NCBI GenBank assembly: GCA_934476085.1
Contig: CAKSNE010000001.1
Span: 124,001-188,000, forward strand
Reading direction: 5' to 3'
Length of the DNA: 64,000 nt
From: an uncultured Eubacteriales bacterium
Lineage (GTDB): Bacteria > Bacillota > Clostridia > Oscillospirales > Acutalibacteraceae
This document shows positions 32,763 through 40,592 of this stretch, one piece after another. Made by a program: the position numbers and the translations under genes. How positions within the stretch are numbered: the stretch's first letter is position 1; each line of letters starts with the position of its first letter. The notes under the pieces were generated by a model, which was not told where the DNA came from, made no database searches, and was given only the letters and a program-made list of their open reading frames with translations.

Positions 32763-34370
32763 ATGAAAAAGAAAGTTATGCTTCTATGCTTAATTTCAAC
32801 TCTTGCGTTGACATTATGCAGTTGTGATGGTGTTGATACTATTACAAAAATTAATAACAAAGTTAATGGCTTTGTTTGGGGCTGGTTTGGCGTAATCTTG
32901 CTTGTCGGTACAGGCATTATTATGACTGTTTTAACAAAAGTTTTTCAAATCACCCACATTGGACATTGGTTTAAAAAGACTATCGGTAGCGTTTTTCAAA
33001 AACACGTTTCCGGTCATACTAAAGACAAGGCCTCTATTTCACAGTTTCAGGCTTTATGTACTGCACTTGCCGCTACAATAGGCGTTGGTAATATCGCAGG
33101 TGTTGCCGCTGCTATTTGCACAGGTGGTCCGGGTGCTGTTTTCTGGATGTGGCTTGCTGCATTTTTCGGAATGATGACAAACTATTCTGAAAATGTTTTA
33201 GGTATTTTCTTTAGAAGAAAAAATGATAAAGGCGAGTGGTCCGGCGGTGCTATGTACTATCTTCGTGATGGTTTAGGTGCTAAAAAATATTGCAAAACTA
33301 TAGGTAAAATTTTAGCCGCTATATTCTCTGTTTTTGCACTTTTGGCTTCATTCGGTATCGGTAATATGGGACAGATTAATAAAATCGTTATTAATATCGA
33401 AAGTGCTTTTAATATCAAATCATTAGAGGGTATTAAAGTTGGCGATATCGACCTTTACAGAATTATTATCGGCGTTGTTTTAATGCTTATTGCCGCTTTA
33501 ATTATTCTCGGCGGTATTCAAAGAATTGCAACATTCGCTGAAAAAGTTGTTCCGTTTATGGTTTGTGCTTTTGTTATAGGCTCGCTTATAATTATCGGCG
33601 TTAACTACGCTCATATCGGCTCTGCTTTTGCTGCTATTTTTGAAGGTGCATTTAACCCAACCTGGAAAGAAGTTACTTCGGGTGCAGGCGGCTTTGTTTT
33701 GGCAACTGTTATTCAATCGGGCTTTAAGCGTGGCGTTTTTTCAAACGAAGCCGGTCTTGGTTCATCTGTAATGGTTCACTCAAACTCAAATGTTAAAGAG
33801 CCTGTAAAACAAGGTTTATGGGGTATTTTTGAAGTATTCGCCGATACAATGGTTGTTTGTACTATGACAGCATTAGTTGTTTTAACTTCTGGCGTTATTA
33901 ATCTTGAAACAGGTGCAGGTGCAATAGGAGACGCAACTATGGTTGCTAAAGCGTTTGATACTGTATTTACTTTTGGCGGTATTAATTTCGGTAGTAAATT
34001 TATCGCTATTGCAATTTTGTTATTTGCTTTCACAACTGTTCTTGGCTGGTCACATTACGGCTCAAAAGCTTGGGAATATTTATTCGGCACAAAATCTTGC
34101 ATTTTCTATAAAGTTGTTTTCGTTATTATGATTATGAGCGGTGCGGTTATGACTTCATCTCTCGCTTGGGATATTTCAGATACTTTCAACGGTCTTATGA
34201 TGATTCCTAACTTAATCGGTGTGCTATCACTTTCAACTCTTGTTATGAAAATTACTAAAAACTATGTTGATAGAATTTTAAAGAAAAAACAGGGTATAAA
34301 ACCTATGCTCTCTTTTGATGAAAAAATTCAGGAAGAGCAAGAGGAAAAACTAAAAAAACAACCGGATTAA
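32763..34370 (+). CDS. Sodium:alanine/glycine symporter (AGCS family) with lipoprotein-like leader
   Basis: 535 residues. AGCS hallmarks: NGFVWGWFGVILLVGTGI, ATIGVGNIAGVAAAICTGGP and NEAGLGSSVMVHSNS. It imports glycine or alanine with Na+. The N-terminus is odd: MKKKVMLLCLISTLALTLCS, then C, is a lipobox-type signal peptide about 30 residues before the usual family start at NKVNGFVWG. ATG 32763 has AAAGGA upstream; the next ATG (codon 6) would also keep most of this leader. Regulated by the glycine riboswitch, which supports glycine as substrate. Confidence 0.92.
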   Translation: MKKKVMLLCLISTLALTLCSCDGVDTITKINNKVNGFVWGWFGVILLVGTGIIMTVLTKVFQITHIGHWFKKTIGSVFQKHVSGHTKDKASISQFQALCTALAATIGVGNIAGVAAAICTGGPGAVFWMWLAAFFGMMTNYSENVLGIFFRRKNDKGEWSGGAMYYLRDGLGAKKYCKTIGKILAAIFSVFALLASFGIGNMGQINKIVINIESAFNIKSLEGIKVGDIDLYRIIIGVVLMLIAALIILGGIQRIATFAEKVVPFMVCAFVIGSLIIIGVNYAHIGSAFAAIFEGAFNPTWKEVTSGAGGFVLATVIQSGFKRGVFSNEAGLGSSVMVHSNSNVKEPVKQGLWGIFEVFADTMVVCTMTALVVLTSGVINLETGAGAIGDATMVAKAFDTVFTFGGINFGSKFIAIAILLFAFTTVLGWSHYGSKAWEYLFGTKSCIFYKVVFVIMIMSGAVMTSSLAWDISDTFNGLMMIPNLIGVLSLSTLVMKITKNYVDRILKKKQGIKPMLSFDEKIQEEQEEKLKKQPD

Positions 34371-34389
34371 TAGGGGGAGGAATTAATTT

Positions 34390-35907
34390 ATGACAGAGCA
34401 ATGGTTATTGTTGCTTGCATTTATTTTGTATTTTGCATTAATGCTTGCAATAGGTATAGTATTCTTTGTAAAATCCAAAAATTCAGGTGGCGATAAAGAA
34501 TATTTTTTAGGTGGCAGACAAATGGGTCCATTTGTTACTGCTATGAGCGCACAGGCTTCTGATATGTCGGGCTGGCTTTTAATGGGCTTCCCAGGCAGTA
34601 TCTTGGCTTTTGGTTTCGGTAAGGTTTGGATCGGTATCGGTCTTATGATTGGTACTATTTGCAACTGGATTTTTGTTGCTAAAAGACTTCGCCGTTTTTC
34701 TGCTGCGGCTGATGATTCAATCACTTTGCCACAGTATTTATCAAAAAGATTTGCATCAAAAAATCCTACTTTACAGATAATTTGCGCTATAATCTTTTTG
34801 GTTTTCTTTACAATCTATGTTGCATCAGGTTTTGTTGCCGGTGCAAAAGTTTTTACTCAGGTTATTCCACAGTTAGAAGGAAAAGAAGAATTAGCTATGC
34901 TTATCTTCGCCGGAATAATTTTGGTTTACACATTTTTAGGCGGATTTAAAGCAGTTTGTTGGACAGACTTTTTCCAAGGTCTTATGATGCTTGTTGCAAT
35001 TTTAGCAGTGCCGATAGTAATGCTTTTAACTCAAAATCTTGATATGAGCTTGCTTTCTGAATCAATTATTTCAAAAGGCGGTAACTCTTATGAGTTTGTA
35101 GTTAGTCCGTTTTCTGCTAAATGGCAGGATATCGTATCAGGTCTTGCCTGGGGACTGGGCTACTTTGGTATGCCTCATATCTTGGTTAGATTTATGTCTA
35201 TTAAAAAGGCTAGTATGATTAAAAAATCAGCAACAGTCGCTATTATTTGGGTAGTGCTGTCACTTGGCGCATCTATGGCTCTCGCTTATTTTGGCAGAGC
35301 GTATATCGGCGATTTGCTTTTATCTACCGATTCACAAGAATTAGTTTTCGTAACACTCGTTACAAAATTATTCCCTGTATTTATCGCAGGCGTTTTGTTG
35401 TCGGCTATTATAGCTGCGGCAATGTCAACTGCCGATAGTCAGTTGTTGGTAGCGTCATCATCGTTTACTGCTGATATTTACAAACCTATCTTCAGAAAAA
35501 ATGCTTCTGATAAAGAAGTTTTGTGGGTTGGCAGATTGGTAGTTGTTATAATTTCTGTTGTTGCTTTCTTTATTGCAAGCAGTAAATCAAGTGCAGCAAG
35601 CGGTATTATGAATATGGTTGAGAATGCTTGGGGCGGTTTTGGTTCGGCATTCGGCGGAATTATTATTCTTTCGCTTTTCTGGAAACGCTTGACTTATAAA
35701 GGTGCAATCGCAGCGGTTGCAGGCGGCGCTATTGTTGATGTTTTATGGCTTGTTTTCTTAACAGATTCAACAGGAATTTACGAGTTGTTACCGGGATTTT
35801 TATCAGGCTTGATTTTGGCGGTAGTTGTATCATTAATTGATAAAAAACCATCAAAAGAAGTTGAAGAAATTTTTGAAAGAGCAACCGATAAATCTATTGA
35901 TGATTAA
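34390..35907 (+). CDS. putP: Sodium/proline symporter (SSS family, PutP-like)
   Basis: 505 residues, about 13 TM helices. EYFLGGRQMGPFVTAMSAQA, SDMSGWLLMGFPG and AAAMSTADSQLLVASSSFTAD are the SSS signatures typical of PutP. It imports proline (or a related solute) with Na+. It begins 19 bp after the AGCS stop with GGGGGAGG as ribosome site, so both are probably co-transcribed and under the riboswitch. A strong terminator follows. Confidence 0.92.
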   Translation: MTEQWLLLLAFILYFALMLAIGIVFFVKSKNSGGDKEYFLGGRQMGPFVTAMSAQASDMSGWLLMGFPGSILAFGFGKVWIGIGLMIGTICNWIFVAKRLRRFSAAADDSITLPQYLSKRFASKNPTLQIICAIIFLVFFTIYVASGFVAGAKVFTQVIPQLEGKEELAMLIFAGIILVYTFLGGFKAVCWTDFFQGLMMLVAILAVPIVMLLTQNLDMSLLSESIISKGGNSYEFVVSPFSAKWQDIVSGLAWGLGYFGMPHILVRFMSIKKASMIKKSATVAIIWVVLSLGASMALAYFGRAYIGDLLLSTDSQELVFVTLVTKLFPVFIAGVLLSAIIAAAMSTADSQLLVASSSFTADIYKPIFRKNASDKEVLWVGRLVVVIISVVAFFIASSKSSAASGIMNMVENAWGGFGSAFGGIIILSLFWKRLTYKGAIAAVAGGAIVDVLWLVFLTDSTGIYELLPGFLSGLILAVVVSLIDKKPSKEVEEIFERATDKSIDD

Positions 35908-35922
35908 TTAAATATTTTTTAG

Positions 35923-35959
35923 GCGGTAGGAAAATCTAACTTTTCCTACCGCTTTTTTA
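35923..35959 (+). terminator. Terminator after putP
   Basis: GCGGTAGGAAAA (35923-35934), TCTAAC loop, TTTTCCTACCGC (35941-35952), then TTTTTT. Confidence 0.92.
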
Positions 35960-35987
35960 TATTTTATTTTTAAATTATTAATTACCA

Positions 35988-36016
35988 TTGCAAAATGGTT
36001 TTAAATATAGTAAAAT
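35988..36016 (+). promoter_or_regulatory. Promoter of the radical SAM / DUF2344 genes
   Basis: TTGCAA (35988-35993), 17-base spacer, TAAAAT (36011-36016), about 30 bases before the start codon. Confidence 0.6.
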
Positions 36017-36047
36017 AATATTAAAACTATTAAAAGGATTTATTCAA

Positions 36048-37907
36048 ATGACTGAAAAACAACTTGACTTATTATTAAAAGGCGTTCAAAAGCCCGGCCG
36101 TTACACAGGCGGCGAACTTAACAGCGTTATTAAAGACAAAAGTAAGGTTGATGTTCGCTTTGCTTTTTGTTTTCCTGATACTTATGAAATAGGAATGTCA
36201 CACCTTGGCATAAAAATTCTTTATTCACTTATGAATGAGATGGACGGCGTTTGGTGTGAGCGTGCCTTTGCTCCGCTTGAAGATATGGAAGAAAATATGA
36301 AAAAAGCGGGCGTTGGCGTTTGGTGTCTTGAAAGTTTAGACGAGCTTAAAGAGTTTGATATTATCGGTTTTACTTTGCAGTATGAGCTTTGTTACACAAC
36401 AATGCTTCATATGCTTAAAATATCAGATATTCCGCTATATTCAAAAGACAGAAAATCGCTCAAAAACCTAGTTATAGCAGGCGGCCCTTGCACTTGCAAC
36501 TGTGAGCCTATTGCTGATTTTATTGATGTTGCATTTTTAGGCGAAGGCGAAGAGTCTAACCCTGAATTTATTAAGCTTTATCGTGAGTATAAAAAAGCGG
36601 GCAAATCTAAAGATGAGTTTTTGCGTGCCGCTGCTAAAATAAACGGTATTTATATTCCGTCGCTTTATGATGTTGAGTATAAAGCCGATGGCACTATCAG
36701 CAAAATTATCGCAAAAGATGACGCACCTGAAAGACCTAAAAAATCTATTGTTCAAGATCTTGACAATATGTTCTTCCCAAAAGATTTTGTTGTGCCATAT
36801 ATCAGCACTGTTTTTGACAGAGCAACCGCCGAAGTTTTCAGGGGTTGTATCAGGGGTTGCCGTTTTTGCCAGGCGGGTATGATGACAAGACCTGTAAGAG
36901 AAAAATCTCCTTTGGTTGTATCTAATCAGGCAAAGTCCCTTTGCGATACAACGGGTTATGATGAAATTTCGCTATGTTCTTTATCTACAAGCGATTATAC
37001 CAAAATTGAAGAATTGTTAAACGACCTTTTGGATTGGACAGAAAAAGAAAAGGTAAACATTTCATTGCCATCAATGAGAATTGACGCTTTTTCGCCTGAA
37101 TTGCTTGAAAAAGTTTCAAAGGTTAGAAAATCGGGCCTTACCTTTGCACCTGAAGCCGGCTCTCAAAGAATGAGAAATGTTATTAACAAAAACCTTGATG
37201 AAGATATTATTTTAAAATCTTGCCTTACTGCTTTTGAAGGTGGTCACACATCGGTTAAACTTTATTTTATGATGGGACTTCCGACCGAAACAATGGAAGA
37301 TATTGAGGCAATCGGCGATTTAGCACAAAAAATCGTTGATTTATATTACAGTATGCCTAATAAACCAAAGGGTAAAGGCGTTCAGGTTTCGGTTTCGCTT
37401 GCAACATTTGTTCCAAAACCGCATACTCCTTTCCAATGGCACCCACAGGATAAATTAGAGTTAGTGAGAGAAAAACAACATCATTTAGTTGAACATTTAA
37501 CAACAAGAAAAGTTCAGGTTTCTTGGCATGAAAGCAAAACTTCGCTTTTAGAAGCAGTTTTAGCCAGAGGCGATAGAAAACTATGCCCTGTTATGTATGA
37601 ACTGGCTGAAATGGGTTGTAATCTTGACGCTTGGGACGAGCATTTAGATTTTTCTAAATGGGAAAAAGCATTCGCTGACCACAATCTCGATATGGCTTTT
37701 TATGCTAATCGTCAGCGTGAATATGATGAAATTTTACCTTGGGATCATATGGATTACGGTGTTTCAAAGAAATTCTTAATTAGAGAAATGGAAAAGGCTT
37801 TAAAGGCTGAAACCACCGAAAACTGCCGTGATAAATGTGCCGGTTGTGGTGCTAACACAATGCTTGAAAGGAGTACTGACTGTGCGAAATGTAAGGTTAA
37901 TTTATAA
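36048..37907 (+). CDS. TIGR03960-type B12-binding-like radical SAM protein
   Basis: 619 residues. The N-terminal part (VRFAFCFPDTYEIGMSHLGI, IIGFTLQYELCYTTMLHMLK) is a cobalamin-binding-like Rossmann domain; the radical SAM motif is FRGCIRGCRFCQAGMM (CxxxCxxC, about 265-280). The C-terminus carries a Cys-rich NCRDKCAGCGANTML...CAKCKVN finger. The family is conserved in Clostridia beside DUF2344; the reaction is not established, although a tRNA/rRNA modification role is often assumed. ATG 36048 with AAAGGA upstream is preferred to an in-frame ATG at 35988 inside the promoter. Its end overlaps the DUF2344 gene by 26 bases. Confidence 0.87.
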   Translation: MTEKQLDLLLKGVQKPGRYTGGELNSVIKDKSKVDVRFAFCFPDTYEIGMSHLGIKILYSLMNEMDGVWCERAFAPLEDMEENMKKAGVGVWCLESLDELKEFDIIGFTLQYELCYTTMLHMLKISDIPLYSKDRKSLKNLVIAGGPCTCNCEPIADFIDVAFLGEGEESNPEFIKLYREYKKAGKSKDEFLRAAAKINGIYIPSLYDVEYKADGTISKIIAKDDAPERPKKSIVQDLDNMFFPKDFVVPYISTVFDRATAEVFRGCIRGCRFCQAGMMTRPVREKSPLVVSNQAKSLCDTTGYDEISLCSLSTSDYTKIEELLNDLLDWTEKEKVNISLPSMRIDAFSPELLEKVSKVRKSGLTFAPEAGSQRMRNVINKNLDEDIILKSCLTAFEGGHTSVKLYFMMGLPTETMEDIEAIGDLAQKIVDLYYSMPNKPKGKGVQVSVSLATFVPKPHTPFQWHPQDKLELVREKQHHLVEHLTTRKVQVSWHESKTSLLEAVLARGDRKLCPVMYELAEMGCNLDAWDEHLDFSKWEKAFADHNLDMAFYANRQREYDEILPWDHMDYGVSKKFLIREMEKALKAETTENCRDKCAGCGANTMLERSTDCAKCKVNL

Positions 37908-38529
37908 AAAACAGGGCAGAGCGAAGTATATTTCTCACCTTGATATGAATAGATTATTCAGCCGAATTTTAAAACGCTCGGGACTTCCTATTTGGTACAC
38001 CGAAGGCTTTAATCCGCATATCTTTTTAACTTTTACCTTGCCGCTTTCTTTAGGCTTTGTCAGTGAGTATGATGTTTGTGATTTTAGGGTTACTGATGAC
38101 AAAATGACAAATGACTATATTGCAGATGTTTTAAGAAATTCTGTTCCTGAAAGCATTGAAGTTGTAAATGTAATTGACCCTGTTATGAAAGCTAAAGATT
38201 TGGCTTTTGCCGAGTTTAAAATTAATATTGATTGTGATAAAGATAACGCCGAAAAACTAAAAGAGTTTTTAAATCAAGACGAAATAACAGTTGAAAAAAC
38301 TACAAAGAAAAAGCAGATTAAAACTTTTGATGTTAAAGAAAAAATCAGAAAATATGATGTTTCTGATACAGAAAACGGTTTATATATCTATCTTTTATTG
38401 CCTTGCGGAAATGATGGTAACATAAATCCTATGCTTATTTTTGAAAAAGCTTGGGAAAATATTGATTTTGAAATTGACAGCGTTGCAAGGGGCAAATTAT
38501 TTGATAAAAATATGCAGTTATTTCATTGA
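37882..38529 (+). CDS. DUF2344 / TIGR03936 protein
   Basis: 215 residues from GTG 37882 (VRNVRLIYKKQGRAKYISHL), with AAAGGAG eight bases upstream inside the previous gene. KYISHLDMNRLFSRILKRSG and LPIWYTEGFNPHIFLTFTLP are the family signature. In many Clostridia this is the natural partner of, or fused to, the TIGR03960 radical SAM protein; here they are separate but overlapping. Function not established. Confidence 0.87.
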   Translation: MRNVRLIYKKQGRAKYISHLDMNRLFSRILKRSGLPIWYTEGFNPHIFLTFTLPLSLGFVSEYDVCDFRVTDDKMTNDYIADVLRNSVPESIEVVNVIDPVMKAKDLAFAEFKINIDCDKDNAEKLKEFLNQDEITVEKTTKKKQIKTFDVKEKIRKYDVSDTENGLYIYLLLPCGNDGNINPMLIFEKAWENIDFEIDSVARGKLFDKNMQLFH

Positions 38530-38555
38530 CAAACTAATAGGTTTAATGGTATAAT
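38526..38555 (+). promoter_or_regulatory. Sigma-A promoter of yicC-remA-gmk-rpoZ operon
   Basis: TTGACA (38526-38531), overlapping the DUF2344 stop, 18-base spacer, TATAAT (38550-38555). Confidence 0.82.
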
Positions 38556-38593
38556 TACTTATTAAGAATATATAAGGAAATGTGGCTTTTATT

Positions 38594-39472
38594 ATGATTA
38601 AAAGTATGACCGGTTACGGCAGATTTAGCGATACTGTCGGCGATATGGAAATAACCGCTGAAATTAAGGCGGTTAATCATCGTTACTTTGAATTTTCATC
38701 AAGAATTCCACGCCAATTCGGCTTTTTAGATGAAAAGGTTAAACAGTATGTAAAATCTCGTGTAAACCGTGGTAAAATTGAAGTTTATATAACTATTAAT
38801 ATGCTTGAAAATTCAGCGGTTGCGGTTGAAGTAAACCATCCGCTCGCTAAAGCTTATATAGACGCTTTAAAAGAAATTAACGATACTTACGAGCTTAAAA
38901 CTGATTTGTCAGCGGTTGATATCACAAGATTTTCTGATGTTTTATCTGTCAGAAAAGAAGAACAGGACGAACAGGCTGTTTTTGACGCTGTAAAATCTGT
39001 TTTAGAAAAAGCGGTTGACTCATTTATTGATATGAGAATTAAAGAGGGCGAAAAATTAAATGCCGATATTACTTCTCGTTGCGATACAATTTTAAAATTT
39101 GTTGAAATAGTTGAGTCTAAATCAGGCGAGTCTGTTAAGGCTTACAGAGAAAAATTAGAAGAGAAAATGAAAGAGCTTTTAGGCGATGTTAAGGTTGATG
39201 AGCAACGCTTGCTAACAGAAACCGCTATTTTCGCTGATAAAACTGCGGTTGATGAAGAAACTGTTAGATTAAGAAGTCATATTTCTCAATTAATTGATAT
39301 GATGAACTCTGATGATGCAGTTGGCAGAAAGATTGATTTCTTAGTTCAGGAAATGAACAGAGAAGCTAATACAATCGGCTCAAAATGTTCGGATATTTCT
39401 ATTACAAGAACTGTTGTTGATATAAAATCAGAAATTGAAAAAATAAGAGAACAAATTCAAAACATCGAATAG
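38594..39472 (+). CDS. yicC: YicC-family endoribonuclease
   Basis: 292 residues; N-terminal MIKSMTGYGRF and AEIKAVNHRYFEFSSRIPRQ, C-terminal FLVQEMNREANTIGSKCSDI, the two conserved ends of YicC/YloC. Family members are endoribonucleases. ATG 38594 gives the conserved N-terminus; an in-frame GTG at 38582 gives four extra residues and is closer to AAGGA, so it remains possible. First gene of the operon with remA, gmk and rpoZ, the same order as in Bacillus. Confidence 0.92.
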   Translation: MIKSMTGYGRFSDTVGDMEITAEIKAVNHRYFEFSSRIPRQFGFLDEKVKQYVKSRVNRGKIEVYITINMLENSAVAVEVNHPLAKAYIDALKEINDTYELKTDLSAVDITRFSDVLSVRKEEQDEQAVFDAVKSVLEKAVDSFIDMRIKEGEKLNADITSRCDTILKFVEIVESKSGESVKAYREKLEEKMKELLGDVKVDEQRLLTETAIFADKTAVDEETVRLRSHISQLIDMMNSDDAVGRKIDFLVQEMNREANTIGSKCSDISITRTVVDIKSEIEKIREQIQNIE

Positions 39473-39486
39473 TCGGAGTAATTTTT

Positions 39487-39729
39487 ATGAAACTAATTAA
39501 TATCGGTTTAGGAAATCTTATTAATTCTGATAGAATTGTTGCGGTGTTATCGCCCGATAGTGCTCCGGCAAAAAGAATTATCTCTGAAGCTAAACAATCT
39601 AAAAGACTTATTGATGCTTCAGGCGGAAGAAAAACCGAGTCGGTTATTATAACCGATTCCGACCATATTGTTTTAAGCTATTTAAAAAATCAGGATATTT
39701 TAGAAAGACATAATGAAACAGAGGGTTAG
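39487..39729 (+). CDS. remA: RemA-like DNA-binding regulator (DUF370)
   Basis: 80 residues: LINIGLGNLINSDRIVAVLS and SAPAKRIISEAKQSKRLIDA with TESVIITDSDHIVLSYLKNQ, the complete DUF370/RemA pattern. In Bacillus RemA activates matrix and osmoprotection genes by binding DNA as an oligomer. Its place between yicC and gmk is conserved. Starts 14 bp after yicC. Confidence 0.92.
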   Translation: MKLINIGLGNLINSDRIVAVLSPDSAPAKRIISEAKQSKRLIDASGGRKTESVIITDSDHIVLSYLKNQDILERHNETEG

Positions 39730-39732
39730 TTA

Positions 39733-40359
39733 ATGAAGCAAAGGGGTAATCTATTTATTTTTTCAGGTCCGTCAGGAATTGGAAAAGACACTGTTTTAAA
39801 AGAAGTTTTAAATTCAAGCGATGATATTAAGCTTTCGATTTCATCTGTTACAAGAGATATGAGAGTAGGCGAAGTTGAAGGCGAGAAATATCATTTTATT
39901 TCAAGAGAAGAGTTTGAAGAACTTATTAATAATGATGCTCTTCTTGAACATAATGAGTATTTAGGCAATTTTTACGGAACACCGAGAGAGCCTGTTTTAA
40001 AATGGATGGAAGAGGGTTACAATGTAATTCTTGAAATTGATGTAAACGGTGCATTTAAGGTTAAGAAAAAAATGCCTGAAGCTATTATGATTTTTATGCT
40101 GCCAACTTCTTTTGATGTTTTACGCCATAGATTAGAAAAGCGTGGAACAGAAACCGAAGAAGTTATTGAAAAGCGTGTTAAACAAGCTGCCAGAGAGATT
40201 AAGTTTGCTAAAGAGTATGATTATATATTCTTTAATGATGATCTTGAAACTGCGGTTAATGATTTAAAGTCAATTATAAGAGCTAACGCTCTTGTTAATA
40301 AAAATATGAAAGAACTATATAGAAAGGTGATTGATGATGCTGAATCCATCGATTGGTAA
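39733..40359 (+). CDS. gmk: Guanylate kinase
   Basis: 208 residues. P-loop FSGPSGIGKDTVLK, GMP-binding SSVTRDMRVGEVEGEKYHFI and EYLGNFYGTPREPV are intact. It converts GMP to GDP. One residue is unusual: the P-loop reads GIGKDT where most have GVGKGT/S. Starts 3 bases after remA; its end overlaps rpoZ. Confidence 0.95.
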   Translation: MKQRGNLFIFSGPSGIGKDTVLKEVLNSSDDIKLSISSVTRDMRVGEVEGEKYHFISREEFEELINNDALLEHNEYLGNFYGTPREPVLKWMEEGYNVILEIDVNGAFKVKKKMPEAIMIFMLPTSFDVLRHRLEKRGTETEEVIEKRVKQAAREIKFAKEYDYIFFNDDLETAVNDLKSIIRANALVNKNMKELYRKVIDDAESIDW

Positions 40360-40513
40360 ACTTATTAATGCTTATGAAAGCCGATATCAGTTAGTAACTG
40401 ATATTGCAAAGGTTGCTCGTCATATTTCAGAAAAGGCTGATGCAGAAGGCAAAATCCTTGTTGAAAAGCCTGTTAATATGGCTATGAATGAACTTGCTGA
40501 AAGAGTAGGCTGA
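40334..40513 (+). CDS. rpoZ: RNA polymerase omega subunit
   Basis: 59 residues (58 from ATG 40337). LNPSIGKLINAYESRYQLVT and DIAKVARHISEKADAEGK are typical of omega, which stabilises the RNA polymerase core. The start lies inside gmk with AGAAAGG upstream; ATG 40334 and 40337 are both well spaced. The terminator-like hairpin at 40525 follows. Confidence 0.92.
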   Translation: MMLNPSIGKLINAYESRYQLVTDIAKVARHISEKADAEGKILVEKPVNMAMNELAERVG

Positions 40514-40524
40514 ATTTAAGTTTT

Positions 40525-40560
40525 AAAAGTCAGGGTGTTTTTCGTCCTGACTTTTGATGT
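40525..40560 (+). terminator. Hairpin after rpoZ
   Basis: AAAAGTCAGG (40525-40534), GTGTTTTTCGT loop, CCTGACTTTT (40546-40555), then GATGTTTTT. The weak T-run suggests partial termination before priA. Confidence 0.65.
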
Positions 40561-40592
40561 TTTTAAAGACTGATTAAAAGGGAGGAGTTATA

